DNA of 64,000 nt from Malurus cyaneus samueli (taxonomy: Eukaryota; Chordata; Aves; Passeriformes; Maluridae): contig CM019217.1 in assembly GCA_009741485.1 (NCBI GenBank), positions 45,294,873 through 45,358,872 of the forward strand, written 5' to 3'. Position 1 is the stretch's first letter, and every line of letters starts with the position of its first letter. Both the position numbers and the translations under genes were made by a program. Of this stretch, positions 1 through 13,812 are shown in pieces. Below the pieces are notes generated by a model, which had not been told where the DNA came from, searched no databases, and worked only from the letters and a program-made list of their open reading frames with translations.

Positions 1-83
1 CAGCAGGTAGCATCCTAAAGCTCCGGAACTGGCGGATTAAAAATAACAACAATGAAATCGTGTCTTCTAACAATGGGGAGGAA

Positions 84-104
84 AATAATAATAATAATAA
101 TAAA
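84..104. repeat. (AAT)n microsatellite
   Basis: About seven tandem AAT units. An ordinary simple repeat in intergenic DNA. Confidence 0.9.
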
Positions 105-870
105 CACAATAGCTCTGACTGCAGTGCTGTGTGGGAAGGCGAAGGTGTATTGTCCACTCTGGGCAGAAAGTAAGCAGTGCTGCTTGTTTTACATCCTTTG
201 CAATCAAAAGTGTCTACAGCCAAGCTCTTCCTCCTCGCTGCCTCCCCCCTGCCTCATCTGGGACAGCTTTCCTGGTCTCCAAGAGAGGAGCTTTGAGAGG
301 GACACCTGCCATGAGGGCCAGCAGCTGCCCAGGGACGGGGACAGAGAGTCTGTCTGTCTGGCTGTTAACCCCTGAAGGGCATCACATGGCTGTGCAGAAC
401 AGATTAACTCCCATGGCAGGGAAATCCCACACAGCTCTGAGTGGGGCACCATGGACTGAGGCTTTCTGCATGTTCAGTGAACACCAGTGGGGTTTGCTCT
501 CCATCAAAGTGCACTTCTGTTACAGATGGGCAATGAGCAGCTCAGGACAATATCAGCACCACCCTGCAGCTCTTTGGAGCTAAGCTATGTTCCCCCAAGC
601 ATCACTGTGCTTTTTGTTTACCTCAGAGCATCTTCCCCAAGTTCAACAGAAATGTTATCTTCTGGCAGCTCCAGGGAGCTCTAGGATGGTCTCTGAAGGT
701 TACAACCCCCAAGATGGGCTTTCAGATTCTGAGGCCTGGCCTGGCTCATGGCATCCTTTGGCCATGGTGGCCACTGCCCTGAGATGCCCAGTCCTGCCCA
801 CCATTTTCATTGCACCAACCCTGAAGTTTGTGGGAGGCAGGGAGCAGAATCAGGGGAGTTATACTCTTCT

Positions 871-888
871 GTGTGTATGTGTGTGTGC
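871..888. repeat. (TG)n-rich simple repeat
   Basis: Short interrupted GT/TG run. No associated gene is visible. Confidence 0.7.
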
Positions 889-1540
889 GTTCAGCTCCCC
901 AAACTACGGTTTGGTAAAGAGACATGAAGGGAATCAGGAGGACATAGGGGAAAAGGAAATCTATGATACTTCAGGCAGCAAGACTTGTCAAAGTATTTCC
1001 TGAATTAGAAAGTGGCCTCTCAGGTCCATCTGTAGTTAGAGGAGAAGAAGAGGTTGTGTTAAAGTTCCCAGGCTGGGCTCTGGCTCACAACCATCCTCCC
1101 TGGAGGCAACATATGATAAACATCTTAAAAGAAAGAGGTGGTGTGAACACCCTCCCACAGTGGCAAGAAATCATTGCCTGCTGTGAGCTGGAGCTCTGCA
1201 CGGGCTGGATTGATCCATCAGTCCCATCACCATCAGCACCACCAGAATCCCCTCTAGCATGGAGCTGCCTCAGTGACTACAGAGCCTCTGTCTCTCCCGT
1301 GGGCAGCTGCGTCACACACCCCCTGCTGCTCCATGCATGAAAGAGAGAGTAACCTGAAAAGCAGTGACTCGCACAACCACCTGGTGTTCTTGGAAAATGC
1401 AGGCTTTGAAACACAAATTGGCTGAGAAACAAACATCCCACAAGGACGTCCAAGAATTGGCATGCTCCTATATGAGGTGCTCAGGAAAAAAAACACAGCC
1501 CAGGAGTCATCCCTAGAAATAAAACAAATACTATTCAAAT

Positions 1541-1557
1541 AAAAAAAAAAAAAAAAA
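1541..1557. repeat. Poly(A) tract, 17 A
   Basis: An uninterrupted run of 17 A preceded by A-rich sequence. It could be the tail of an old retroposed fragment, but the bases upstream match no element I know and no target-site duplication is obvious. Confidence 0.75.
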
Positions 1558-2922
1558 GCTCTAAAAGCAGTTTTGCTGGTATAACCTCCAAAACAGTCAT
1601 CTTCTAATCCCCTGTGTCCATCACTTTCTACCTTCCTAATGACCAACACAGCAAAGCAGTCAGGTATGTGTCACATAGATCTGGCCAAGAGAAATCTGAA
1701 ACAGGTCCATCCTGGGGTGTAGGTCCATCCACTGTTGTGACTGTTACCTGCACAAATACAGCACGCCCAAGAAACCACATCTGCACTTATTTCCTAATGA
1801 CAGACATCCTGCAAGGCAAACCAGAGCACAGCACAATATTTACTATATTCTTTTCTCCTTAAAATAATTTTTCCCTTTATCCTAAAATCATCAGCAGACT
1901 TCCTCTTGTTCTTTGTTTGGTAAAGCCAGTATTTACTGCTCAGAACACACTCTGGCTAAAAGCCACCTTACTCTTCATCAGCAGGTCAAAGCATCTCGTA
2001 ACACCACTGTTCCAGTGGACAGCCCATCATCCACTGCTTTCCAAGGTTCCTCTGTCTTCTGTGAGAAGTCTCTATGGTATGGGAATCATCTGTAATGGAT
2101 GGAGCAGTTTCTGTGCTTTTGGCTGATGGATGTGGTGCTGATCACCAGCTGCAACAGTTCCCCTGCAACGACTGTCTCCGAAAACTACTATTTTTGGAAA
2201 CACAGTCTGCTGGGAGAAAGTAAATGGGTTAATTTTTCTTGAGAAGAGCCCACCAGAAGATAAGGACCCTCCTTGGTTTACTGTCTGCTAATTCACCTCA
2301 AATCCATGGGAAGCTCGGCTAACATCCAACAAAGACTAGCCCGAGTAGGGAGCATGTGGAGGATTTCCAAGCCATGTCACAGAGCCTAGGGACAAATACA
2401 GAGCTGGTCTGGAAAGCCAAAGATTTTGCAGTTACTGCATGAGCAGGTCAAAGCACACCCCATCTGTGCTCCATTTTCTGCAGAGAAACTCCAAAACAGT
2501 GCTGCAAGGTCCTAAACCTCCTCCATCTGCCGCCCGCGGTGGCTGCCTGGGCTGCAGCGAGCGCACTGCCACTTGCAGTACCCAGCAGTGATTGATGCTG
2601 TGTTAAGAGGACACCAGTGGTTCCGGTCTATTTACATTTCCAAGGAGCTTGGCTGGGTTTTGTGCTGTCGTTTTCTTTTGGTGTACCAGCTGTGGGAGAC
2701 CAAAGGGTACAAAAATTACTGCGACGCTCAAGCGAGGAAATGCTACTGTTGAGAAAACATCCTATTTATGCCACATTTTAAAAGGAGCCCATCTTTAAGA
2801 GTTTTAAAGAGCTGCCACTAGCAACAAATGAGGCTGCTAATTTAGCCTGGCAAGCAGCGTTTGCTAAACACCATTTCAGGTTTTAATTCATCACATGTAG
2901 ATTTGGGATTGGAATTCTACTA

Positions 2923-2972
2923 GCAAAACCATCATCAGTGTGTTTTTGCAAAACCATCATCAGTGTGTTTTT
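2923..2972. repeat. Perfect 25-bp tandem duplication
   Basis: Two adjacent identical 25-bp units, each beginning gcaaaaccatcatcagtg and ending in a T run, followed by the first few bases of a third. The identity of the copies suggests a recent slippage or duplication event. Confidence 0.9.
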
Positions 2973-5514
2973 GCAATTCCAGCTCCCTTTCTTTTCACAT
3001 CAAGCCTCCCTCTCTCCCTCTGTCTTCCACAGCTGTCAGCTGTCACCAGCCAGGAAGGCAGATGAGCCAGTCACAGCCCTCAGATCTGATCCAATCTCCT
3101 GCAAAACAGATGCCCAGGCCCCAGGTCCTCTTTGCTCACCAGCCCCTTGTTTGCCTACAGAAACTGCATGTGCTGCCTGCCCCCCGCAAAGTGGGGAAGA
3201 ATAATTGACTTCCTGGGAAGCAGACTAGGGATAAAATGCTTCACACATCCGCTCACGCTGAGAATTGAGGTCCAAGAGCCTGCTTGTGCCACTCAGATGA
3301 GATCACTGCTGTATCCTCCCTTTCACCCAAGTTGCCACCCTGGAGCTCCCACAGGAAGCTCTCCCATTCCCTCTCATTTTCAGTGCTGTGAGGTTGCTCA
3401 GAGAAGGATGCTCCTGGTGCTAGCTTGATTCCAGCTGAGTCAAAGAATGGCAGTTTGTAGGGAAAACTTTGGAGGAAAAGGAGTTTGCTCCTTTCTCTGG
3501 CACACTTCTCTTTTTCAGGACTGAGTGAGTCTTGCCAAGAGCTATGTAAATAAAATTCCACTCTCCCCCCATACAGCCACCACAACCACTGTTTGGGGAA
3601 AGGCTGCAATGGTGCCAGCACTAAATTCTCCGTGGAAAGAGTTCTGGTACCAAAGAGAGATCTCTGAGGAGATGTGGCCCTGTTTGGGCTGTCCTGCTAC
3701 ACAGCCATCTTGTTACTCTGATTGACCCAGTAGCTTTCCCTGATCTGCCCACAAGCGAAAAAAAACCAAAAAAAACCTTAGCACCTACAAAACAGACACA
3801 GTAATGTCCTCTGGCTAGGAACTAGATAAAGGATTCCTAATTCGTTCACACAAAAAGGGTCATCAAACATGCCATGCTGTCAGCACCCTGCCTCCCACAG
3901 CAGCAGGAGTACATCTGCGTATCCAGAGCCTGCAGAGGGACAAGCACAGACCCACTTCTTCCCTGGCATGTCTTGTCAGGTACCTAAGGGCTATCCTGGA
4001 CAGAATTTAAATTTATATTTAAAGCAGGCAGTTTTATTCACCTTGCACCAGGCTCCGATCTTCATTCAGAAGAAACCAAATTTTTAACAGGAGAAACACT
4101 GAACCAGCAAGCTCTTCTATTTCATGTTGCTTGCATTTTTTATATTGATTTATTTACTATTTTACATGGCTTGCTACCATAGAGCACGGGAGATGAACAT
4201 CACATTGGAACAACTTCCAAACATCAGACCCCAGTTTTTTTGCAATTGGGTTTTGAAAATTAATTGCAGACCAAGGAGTGGAAGGTGCCTGTGCCAAGGG
4301 ACCTGAGCCAGAGGCCACCAGAAGCAGAGGAGGGCAGGTTTCCCAGCTTGCCTTTGCTGATTGGGGCAGGTGGGCTGCTGTTCCCAGGGAAAGGAGCTGT
4401 CTGGATACAAGAGAAGGAGTCGTGTTTTGGAAACTGCTTTCTGAATGAGTCAGCAGAGCCATCTCCCAAGGCACTAGAGTCTGCCAGAGGGAAGAACAGA
4501 TAGTTTTGTTGTTTTTTTCCCTTCTGCTGTTGAGGTCGATCATTCACTATCTTGAAGTACGTCACCAGCCTTGGGAAGCCTTTTTCTGAGTAGAATACTT
4601 CTTGACTTTTCTATTTCTGAGGAAGTTTTCCAGCCTGCCTTGCTTCTGTTTTGTCAAAGCCTGTATGTGACAGCGAGGTCTAGAGCAGAAAACAGAGCAG
4701 ACTAACATGTTCACCCTGCAGGCCTGGCCTAAAGGTGCTTTTCCCTTCCAGGCAGGGAAAGCTGCAGCCATTGCAGCCCTCTTCATCAGGACACATTGCA
4801 ATCTCTCTCCCTTCAGAGACATCCCCTTCCACTTCTCTCTTCCCGCCTCTATTTCACAAGTATCAGACACCTTTTCCTGCAGAGGTGACCTCACCAGCAC
4901 ACACCTAATGCAATATTGAGCAGCTTGGATTTAACCTTCAAGCCTGCTGCTTCTATTTCAGACCTGAGGAAGAACCAAAATCATGTCCTTTATCGAGTGA
5001 GACTATTGCTTTAAGAAGGGTGTGCTCTTTCTTCGCTTGTGTTTTTCCAGTCAAGGTAACTGACGTACTTAAAAAATGTCTTTCAAGGGACACAATAAAT
5101 GCTACAGCTCTTCAAGTTAAAAACACGTTTGGAAGAGATGCTTGAGCCAGAACAGACTCCACTCTGTGCTGTTCCTTCATCCTGGCACTCCACAAATAAA
5201 CAAGGAATACTGATACTCCATGCACCTGCCAGCACCAGCTTTAAGCAGGCAATAGCCAGAAGAAACTGCATCCCCATAAGTACTCCCCCCCACACCTATT
5301 CTGCCACATGGCAAAATGTGAGCTCTGGATAAGCCTAAAATCTACAAATCATAACCCCCACAACATCTAAAGCCGTAGACACAAACAGAGATTTTTGTAT
5401 CCATCTTCCCTACCACCTCTACTCCCAGCCCAAACTCAGCTAGTTACTAGCCTCTCTATTTCCTCCAAAACCGTGGCTATTTCTTTGTTCCTGCAAGTCA
5501 GCATCCTTGTTCCT

Positions 5515-5572
5515 CTAATTGCATGATTGATTAGCATAATTAAATTGAACTCACAGTAATTGCTCCTGACCT
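5515..5572. promoter_or_regulatory. AT-rich homeodomain/POU-like motif cluster (candidate element)
   Basis: A short block with several overlapping ATTGCAT, TGATTAG, CATAATTA and GTAATTG-type cores, as found in homeodomain and POU-bound elements. This is motif density only. Conservation across birds would be needed to call it an enhancer. Confidence 0.25.
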
Positions 5573-8500
5573 GCCCCTACTTGGAAGAAGCATCTTCCAT
5601 GCCTGACCTGGGAATGGACTCGTGTGCTGGCAAGCACGTCTGGCCCCTCCCTGATGGATCTGTCAGCTGATAGAAGATAGGAGCTGACTCCCTGAGGCAG
5701 GATGCTCAGCTGCTTTTTATAGGCCCTGTGCCATGGATAAATGTACCTCACTAAAGAAAAGCTTGATGGTAAAATGGTCAGAACTTCAATGTATGAAAAT
5801 CGGTGTCTGGGTGCACTTGGCTAGGATAAGCTCCATCCGATGAAGCAAAATTAATGCTAATTTGTTGCCTCTGCAGCCAGCTTTCCTACCACTGATGTTT
5901 TGTGGGAGCAGGGATTACCACTGAGCTAACAGGACCATCTAAAACCAATTGGGGCTTGCTCCCAGAAGCAAGTTTTACACCCAGTTCTTTATGGTCCAGT
6001 GCCTCTTTCTGTGATCTTTTTAAGCTGAGCAGAAACACTGTGATCGCTTTTTCTGATCTGCAGAGCACAAGGCTAGGCAATTTTGGCCATCAATTTCTGT
6101 ATCGTCTTTATTAATTTATGATTGCTTTGGAAAACCAGCCAGTACCACATTTTTTCCTGTAAATGACTATTTTTTCATACAGATCGGTTACTGAGGTGTC
6201 AGATACTCTGCAGTATCACACTGACTCTAATCTATACTCAGACCACCTTGTTTTGGTATGGAAAAACAGCTGAAGGTGTACTTTTCCCACAATTCCCACT
6301 TTCCTGAGCTCGGTGCACCTGCAGCAATCAGAAGCCACAGGAACAATAGATATAATACTAATATCCAAATTCCATTATAACAGAAGGCTCCTCTCAGCTT
6401 TTTCCAAGTTAGTATGCAACGGAAGTTGAGAAACAATGTCATTAAGACCCACAGCTAATGCATCCTGCGGGCCACAGAGGAAGGTACGGGGTACACTGGT
6501 ATATCTCTGAGGTTTTTTTGTGGTTTTCGTTTTTTTCTAGTTTCTCCTTCCTGGTATAACCTTTCACCCCAGGCTTTATGCTCTTTGTGTGTTTATCAGC
6601 AAAGCACATCCAGATGCCCTTCAAGGGAGAAATGACTCATACCTGACTCACAATCGCTCAAGCAAAGCTGCAACCTTTAGTTCATTTCCTGGGAGAAGCA
6701 TCTGTTAGATTCATCTTGGAAGATTAAGCATTTCTCACTGTCATTTTACAGATGGAGGCATTTGTGACTGGCTGGGGAAGGGTCAACAATTCCTCTGCAA
6801 TGGGTGGAAAACAAACTTCTTTGGGCAGTTGAAGCACCAAGGACGGTGAAGGTGCTCTTTAGCAAGTGCTGTCAGTCCCTTCCTGGTAGCTCTGGCCTCG
6901 CAGAAAGACTTCCAGTTTCAATGTGCACCTTCAAAAGGCATTGCCCTTGCCATGACAAGTGTGCAGCTGTGTGGAGCCTGCGGCCAGCATGCTCCCTGCC
7001 CACATTGTCCCCTGCTGCCACTGTCTCTCTCACTGGCCGAGGCACTGACACTCAGGAAATGCAAACTGCCCCCCAGCCTGTGCCCCTTGCTGCAGTCCCA
7101 GCTCCTGAGTTGACCACCTGGCAATAAATAACAAACACACTGGAGAACACTGCAAAAACCACCTTGTTTCACAAAGCCAGCAATTTCTCACTCCCAAAGA
7201 TTTCCCAGCAGTTTCTGCACAGCCAAGGGCCTCTTCATAATATGACCCTTCATTCCCAGAGGACAAAAAAAAGCAGATCCAATAGATATATCAAAAAGAC
7301 CAGTGCTGGAAATCTATTTTGTCCATCTCCCTTTGAAGAAAACTTAGTTCCCCATTAGGCTAAGCCCTCATATACAAGATTTGTTTCACATAAATTTAGA
7401 ATTCTGAAATATATATATGTCTCCCCCACCCCCCTAGAAAGACCTAGCAATGTCACTGGCCACGCCTTTGGATGCACAAGTCTTAGGATAAGAACATCAT
7501 CTCTTCCTCCCCTTGAGAACTTGATCACATGGATGTTTACACACAAACATCCCAATTAGCCCTGCCATAGTATACAGTATTGCTTTCCTCCTTATGCTTC
7601 CAAACAGTACGGAAATGCTAATAATAATGTGTAGCCCTTGGTGTGCACATTCCTCTGCTCACCACCGTCTCCCTTCTTGGCTGAATAATCAGAGATAATT
7701 CACTTGTCTGGATATGACTCACAGCTACTTTACTTCACACAAAGCAATTTCTAATTGCATGTTGTATGTCTGTGTTATGAAATCCAGCGCTAACTGTTAT
7801 TACAAAATTAGTGCAGAAAACTGAAGGGGAAGGAAAGCCACAGTGAGAAACCCAGTTACAGCCCACAAAGGAGAAGGCCAGAACCGTGTCAGTTTTCCCC
7901 TCTCTAGTACAGGAAGTTTTTCCACACAGAGCCAAGCATCTCCTAGTCACTCACACAGTAACTTACAGGCAGTGAGACAAATGGGGTCCTTCTTCTTTTA
8001 CCCTCAGAGGGGCTGAAAGCATTTTGGCAGCCAAACACAACAGAGATATGGTCTGGCTCCTCTTGTCCTTGTATCTGCACTCAATGAGCCCAACAGCAAC
8101 ACCTACACAGCCACACATGACAGCTGTGAGCTGCCAGGGAGACAGGTCCTGTCCTTTGCCTGGTGTCCCAGTTGATATGGCACTTCCAGAAAAGTTTTAT
8201 GCATCTCTGAAAGGGCACACAGTCAGAGAGGAACACTGTGCCTGGGAAGAACACAGCTGATGTATAGCCCTAGCAATTCTTCACATTTCTGGGTAGGGCC
8301 ACGTCAGGAACATATGGATTTTCAATTTTGCTCAGCCCCTAGCTCCATCTGCTTGAGAGAAATCCCACAGAGCAGTCATTGCCAAGTGCTTCAGGCAAAG
8401 TTGAGCGAAGCCTCGTAGTGAAAAGACAAGGGATAACCCATCCCATGGGATAAATTTTACCCCTCTTCTAATGCCATGTCTGGACTTTTGTGTAAAACAG

Positions 8501-9799
8501 AGTCAGGGAGAAAGATGAGCTCCAGAGTCCCAGCTGTCCAAACAACCTGACCATTCATACACTACAGGTGAGATTTTGGCCCATGCCAGCTGCGTCGTTC
8601 CCGATGACACGGCTCAAAGGACAGCACACAGCAGTGACCCCTCCCAACACCTGGATGGCCAAGGTCACTTCAGGCTCTGGGACCCTGCATGCTTCTCTGA
8701 CACTGCCCCAACAGGCTCTACTTCCTCACAGTTCCACAAACCACAGGCTCTTAATTTTGTGCTGTGAAAACATTTCCTTTGGACATTGAAACTTATCCAT
8801 ATTATTACTTCGAATACTTTGAATTGGAAAAACATTCTTACAAAATGAATACAGGCATGTCTTGCTATCCACTGAGGATTATTTTATTTTCTAAATATCT
8901 AGGGTGAGATGTGAGCTGAATGCTGAGCTCAGGGCAAATCATCCACCATCCATCTGCACCCATGGGGACTAGGAAGGATCCAAACTCTGTGTGAAGGAGA
9001 GAGCTGCTAGATGCCGTAAGAAAGAGCCCCTGTTAGAAAGGCAATCAAAGACCATGAAAGTAGTAATGCCAAACAAAACTCACCAAGCATGCTGGGGAGG
9101 CAGATTCTTAACAGTGAGGGGTGCTTAAACACCTGCACAGACCACCACAGCACAAGTGTTTGCCATCACTTTCAACATTTATACAAAGATGAGACATCTT
9201 CTGACAAGGGAATCACAGTTCAACCAGAAGCTTTCAGGCACAAAGCAGAAGCCCTTGGGAGGGAGTCGCTGATCTGTACTGTGCAGGTCGCCAGTCTTGA
9301 AGAGTTAATGGTCCTTTCTGGCTTCGGAGCCAGAGGAAATATTGTGATTTAATCAAGCACAGAAAACGCACATGGGCAAAAGCTCAACTCTGGAATACTG
9401 CCAAAGCTCTGCAGTTGGGCTGCAAATGAAGTGCCCAGTCCTTCCCTTATACCCTTGTACACTGAAAATCAGAGGAGCTGGTGTCAGCACCCCAGAATAA
9501 CACAGGTGCTCAGGATAATCAGGATTTGACCTGAAAGCAGCAAATGAAAAAAACAGGATGGCTATGAGGCAGACTTCACGCACACAAGAAAAGCAAAACA
9601 TGGGGACAGGGCTGAGTGATTGTTCATGCCCACAAGGTGACAGGCATGGTGGAAAACAGGCATCATTTTTCCTCAAGTACCTCTTTGCCTAGCCGCGTGA
9701 TTCCCTCTGGTTTCATTCATGTAAAACACAAGAATATGAATGAGAAACCCTGTGAAGCGGAGAGGAGGAGGGGGGAAGGAGGAGAAAGGATTTCACGCT

Positions 9800-9830
9800 A
9801 CCAAGGCAACCGTCGCCATGGCAACTATTT
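9800..9830. promoter_or_regulatory. RFX X-box motif with adjacent half site
   Basis: GTCGCCATGGCAAC at 9812-9825 fits the symmetrical RFX consensus (GTNRCC, short spacer, RGYAAC). A further half site, CCAAGGCAAC, sits immediately to its left at 9801-9810. RFX proteins bind such sites in ciliary, testis and immune gene control. There is no gene next to it, so its target is unknown. Confidence 0.55.
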
Positions 9831-9939
9831 AATTAATGAGCTGGTGATGAACCCCAGCAATATGGTCGCGGTGAAGTCATGCTGTAGTAATTACCAGAGT
9901 TTCATTCATGCTGTCCTGGCAGGGGCTGCGCAGGCAGCC

Positions 9940-10190
9940 CGGGGAAGCTGCGAGCTCTGACAGACGGGAGCAGGCAGCCTGCTGAATCAATGGAAGGCAG
10001 CGTGTGCCGGGGAGCGTGCTCCGCTGCTCCTCCGAGCCAGCTCCCCGGGCACTCGAGCACGGAGGCCACATGCCATCCAATCCATCTTACAGTCCCTCGC
10101 TGCCAAAGGGCAGCCCGGCTGGCCCCGTGCCGCCGACACGAGCGGCATTCACAGCAGTCTGCAGGGCGAGCATTCTGTGCGGTGCTCCCC
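9940..10190. other. Isolated CpG-rich block
   Basis: This stretch is visibly richer in CG dinucleotides and in G+C than the AT-rich sequence around it, and it starts about 120 bp from the X-box. It could be a distal regulatory element or the promoter of an unannotated non-coding RNA. No coding exon with conserved motifs is seen. Confidence 0.4.
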
Positions 10191-13100
10191 CTGCTATGCC
10201 TTCAGCCTCCAGAAGATGATACTGAAAATAAACAAATGAGCTGCTGATTCGCCTGCTCTGGCTGCAGGATTTCTCTTTTCACCCAGCAGTGTAACAGCTG
10301 CATGGGTATCCCAGGTGAAAAAAAAAGCTCCTGATAAACATAGTGGGGTTTTGACTAGCATGTATGTATCAGGGACTCTGAGGAGACAAGGGACATTGCA
10401 TACAGAGGGTGGGTAAATAAAATACCATAGGTGAAATACTTAAAGCAAAAAATACTACTGAAGGCGAGCATGAGGTCGGCTAATTCAGCTATTCTCATGG
10501 GATGAGAAGATGCCCCATGATGCTGCAAGTGCTGAAGCACATCTCACCACTACCCAACAGTGTTACCTGCTCCACAAATATCCTCAAGCTTTGTGGGACA
10601 TGGATAAGGTTGATACTGATCACAAGAAGAGGACAGCTTACAGTCATATTTGATTGAAAGGTTGTATTTGATTGACAGGTCGGGAAGTTTACAAACTCAT
10701 GCTGCAGAACAAACTCTATTTTAGCACTTGCTATCAACAGGCCCACTTTGTCCACTTTAGAAAACACAAATTATTCTGTCAAATAATTTCATGACAACTG
10801 AGAGAAATCACAAGGATATGCATGCATCCCATTCACCTAAATCTCAGTCCTCTGGATTAGCTTTGCACCCTGGAACTGCCACCACAGTAAGAATAACCAC
10901 ACATTGCAAAGAAATATACAATTTATACACAGTCCACAGCAGTTATCTGCTGGGTGACACAAAATGGTTGGGACAGTGTGCTCGCCAACAAAGGGGATCC
11001 AGTGCTGACTGCCTGGACAGTCGACTCAGTCAGATGAAAAAGGGTTAGCTTTTGGTACTCCTTGGAGTGGGATAAGTCTTCATTTTGTTAAGCTGCATCT
11101 CCAACTCCCTGCTGCTTTTTCTCATGGTTTTCCCAGCTTTTCACATCAGTATGTGCCCACTTGAAACAGGAAAAGCCAACACAGCTTTCTGCCCGAAGGG
11201 CCAAACTCAGTTGTTTCCCTGTGCTTTGCCAGCCATGGCAATCAGCACTGGTGAGCTCCCAGCTTGCATCATTTTAGACAATATCCACTTTAAAAGCCAC
11301 CAGTGCTCACAAGGTGGTTCACGTTGCCTTTCCACCATAAGAACCTGAGCTTCCATTGCTGTACTATCTGCAGTAACTCTTGGCTTGTCTCTGAGCTAGG
11401 GACTGGGTATGAGTGGTTGAGTTATCTCAGCTGACTTTAACCACGCATCTCAGAAGCAGAGTGCTCATCTCTCCACAGTCTCCAGGAGGGAATTCAGACC
11501 ATCAGCTCAGGAACAGAGCACGGTACTGGAGATACCTCAATCTGAACTAATTCATCATAACACAACACCGAAGGTTACACCAAGCAATGGATGTAGGCAG
11601 GCACTGCAATGCTTCAATGGAAATGAAGTGCCCAAACCCACACTTGGCACCCAAGATCTCTAGCCAGTACCCTTTTCATCCCACTGACATTTACCTTGCC
11701 TGCCAACACTCAGCCTCACTGGATCACTACTGCCAGATCTGAGCATAGTCTGTTCAAGACCAGATCTACACCTGAGAATAAGGCATTCTTCTAGATCATG
11801 TCCTCAAAGATGGGGGCAGAGAAGAGTGCTAGAAGTGTCTCTACCATGGTGCGTCTCTCCTGTTAATACTGCACATAGCTGGTGCTTATACAAGAGTCTG
11901 GTTGCAAAATTGCTCAAACCCCATAAAACGTAAATTGAGTTTCCTTTAAACTTCATTTTGGGGCCCTAAATGAAAAAATCTCAGTCACTCTGATCTTAAT
12001 CTGGCATCACTGACTCAGTCTTTATTTCTCTGGTGAAAGAAATAAAATCAGAAGAAACCTTTCATCCAGCTTCCAGGCTCATTCTTTACAACATTTAAAA
12101 ATGAGGCAAGACAACAGACCCAAAAATTTCTCTTGAAGAAAGTAATTCTTTTCTTTTTAAAGAAAACTCTCTCATCCACACCAATACTAAAACATCCACG
12201 ATAAAGCACTTCATGGAAGCAAAACCCACCGGGACCCCTCAAAACCCAGCACATACGGGGTCTGCGATGGAGGTCTGCCATTTCTTCCCTAAAAACCCTT
12301 CTATTTATACTCCTCTTGGCAGGCTTGAAAGTACCTGCCAGATGGACAGAGATAACTGACATCCGGAAGAGACACTCCACCAGCTGCTGTTAGCAGCAGC
12401 AGGGGTTGGGAAGCGTGGGGGCTGGTTAATAAGAAACCACTCACTTCCTCACGGCTGCTAGCTGCCCGCTGCCTTCCCGGGGCTTAATGGAATTTGGAGA
12501 GAGTATTTCAAGTGAGACCATCTGTCAGCACACATATATATCAGTGCACACCCAGCACCTTGCCTGCACGTCAAGAGCCGGCTTTGTTTCCTCGCAGGAG
12601 CCTTTGTTGGTGAGCTCTCCCTCATCCCTCTGGCTCAGGCAGCAATTCCCAATGGGCAGCACTTGGCCACAGGTGGTTCTTGCTGAGCTGAGACCACGCC
12701 AGCAGGCAGAGGGCTCCTTGCTGGCTGCAGGGCAAGGGGCAGCTGTGCCCAGCAGAGAGGTAAGAGGAGGGAATGAGATTTCACTCCATGTGGAAGCTGT
12801 GAGCCCTCAGAGCATAGGCAGTCCTGGGTGGAAAAGCCCTGGAGACAACAGCTGGGTACAAAGCTGAGGGAGCTGGCAGAGCTCAAAACAGAGTGATGTG
12901 TGCCCTGGACTACACTAGATGAGTGGCCAGCAGAGCAAGAGGAGTTGTTAAAAAAATGATGTCAGTTCTTACCATAGCAAGAATCACAAAAATTTAAAAT
13001 GCACCTATATTCGGGAATTTTCTACAATGTTCCCAATTTTATGCTCTTTGACACTTACTTCTTAGTTTTGCTAAGAATTGCACTTCAGGTAATATACAAA

Positions 13101-13766
13101 CTGTTCATCAACATCCTGAAGGAAGATTTCTTACACCATTCTGTGTTTAGTTCTCCTTTTGTAATCTCAAAAACTCCACTCACCCTTTTCCAACCCCTGG
13201 AAGGAGCGAGCCAGGCATAACTGCAGAGTTCCAGAAACTGAGACTTCAAGACCATCTGAACCTTTTGTGAGCCTCCTGGAATATTCACAGGCATTTCCTA
13301 ACCAAAATGAGCCCCACCAACAGAATGATTTGCAGCTATTTTTGTTCTCCATAAACCTGGACATGGGAGCAAGTCCTCTGTTCCAATGCAGTAACACAGC
13401 ACTTACCTGTGTTTCAATCACTGCATTCATTTCTGCATTATTAACACATTTGCCTGCAGAGGAAGAATAAATGGGAACAAACAAATGGATATTTCTTCTC
13501 CTGGGCCATGTTATTTCAGAAGTCTGCCTCATACTAATAAGATACATAAGTGACAAACATTAAAGCTTCTCGGTATCTATGATCTCATTTATAACAAGAA
13601 TAATCTTCAGTAACTGATGAAATCAAAGAAGGTGCTTATAATTTAAAGGCTGGTGCTTGGGCCAGAATACACTTAATGCAATTCCAGTTATAGAGCCCAC
13701 TGCTCATTGACAGTTGCAACTTCACCCAGGAGTGTAATTTTTATTAAAATATCAGATTGTAGAGCC

Positions 13767-13812
13767 TTTTTTGTTGTTGTTGTTGTTTCCTTTTGTTTCC
13801 TTTTTTTTTTAA
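13767..13812. repeat. T-rich (GTT)n simple repeat
   Basis: About five GTT units followed by T-rich runs ending in a T10 tract. An ordinary low-complexity stretch. Confidence 0.85.
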
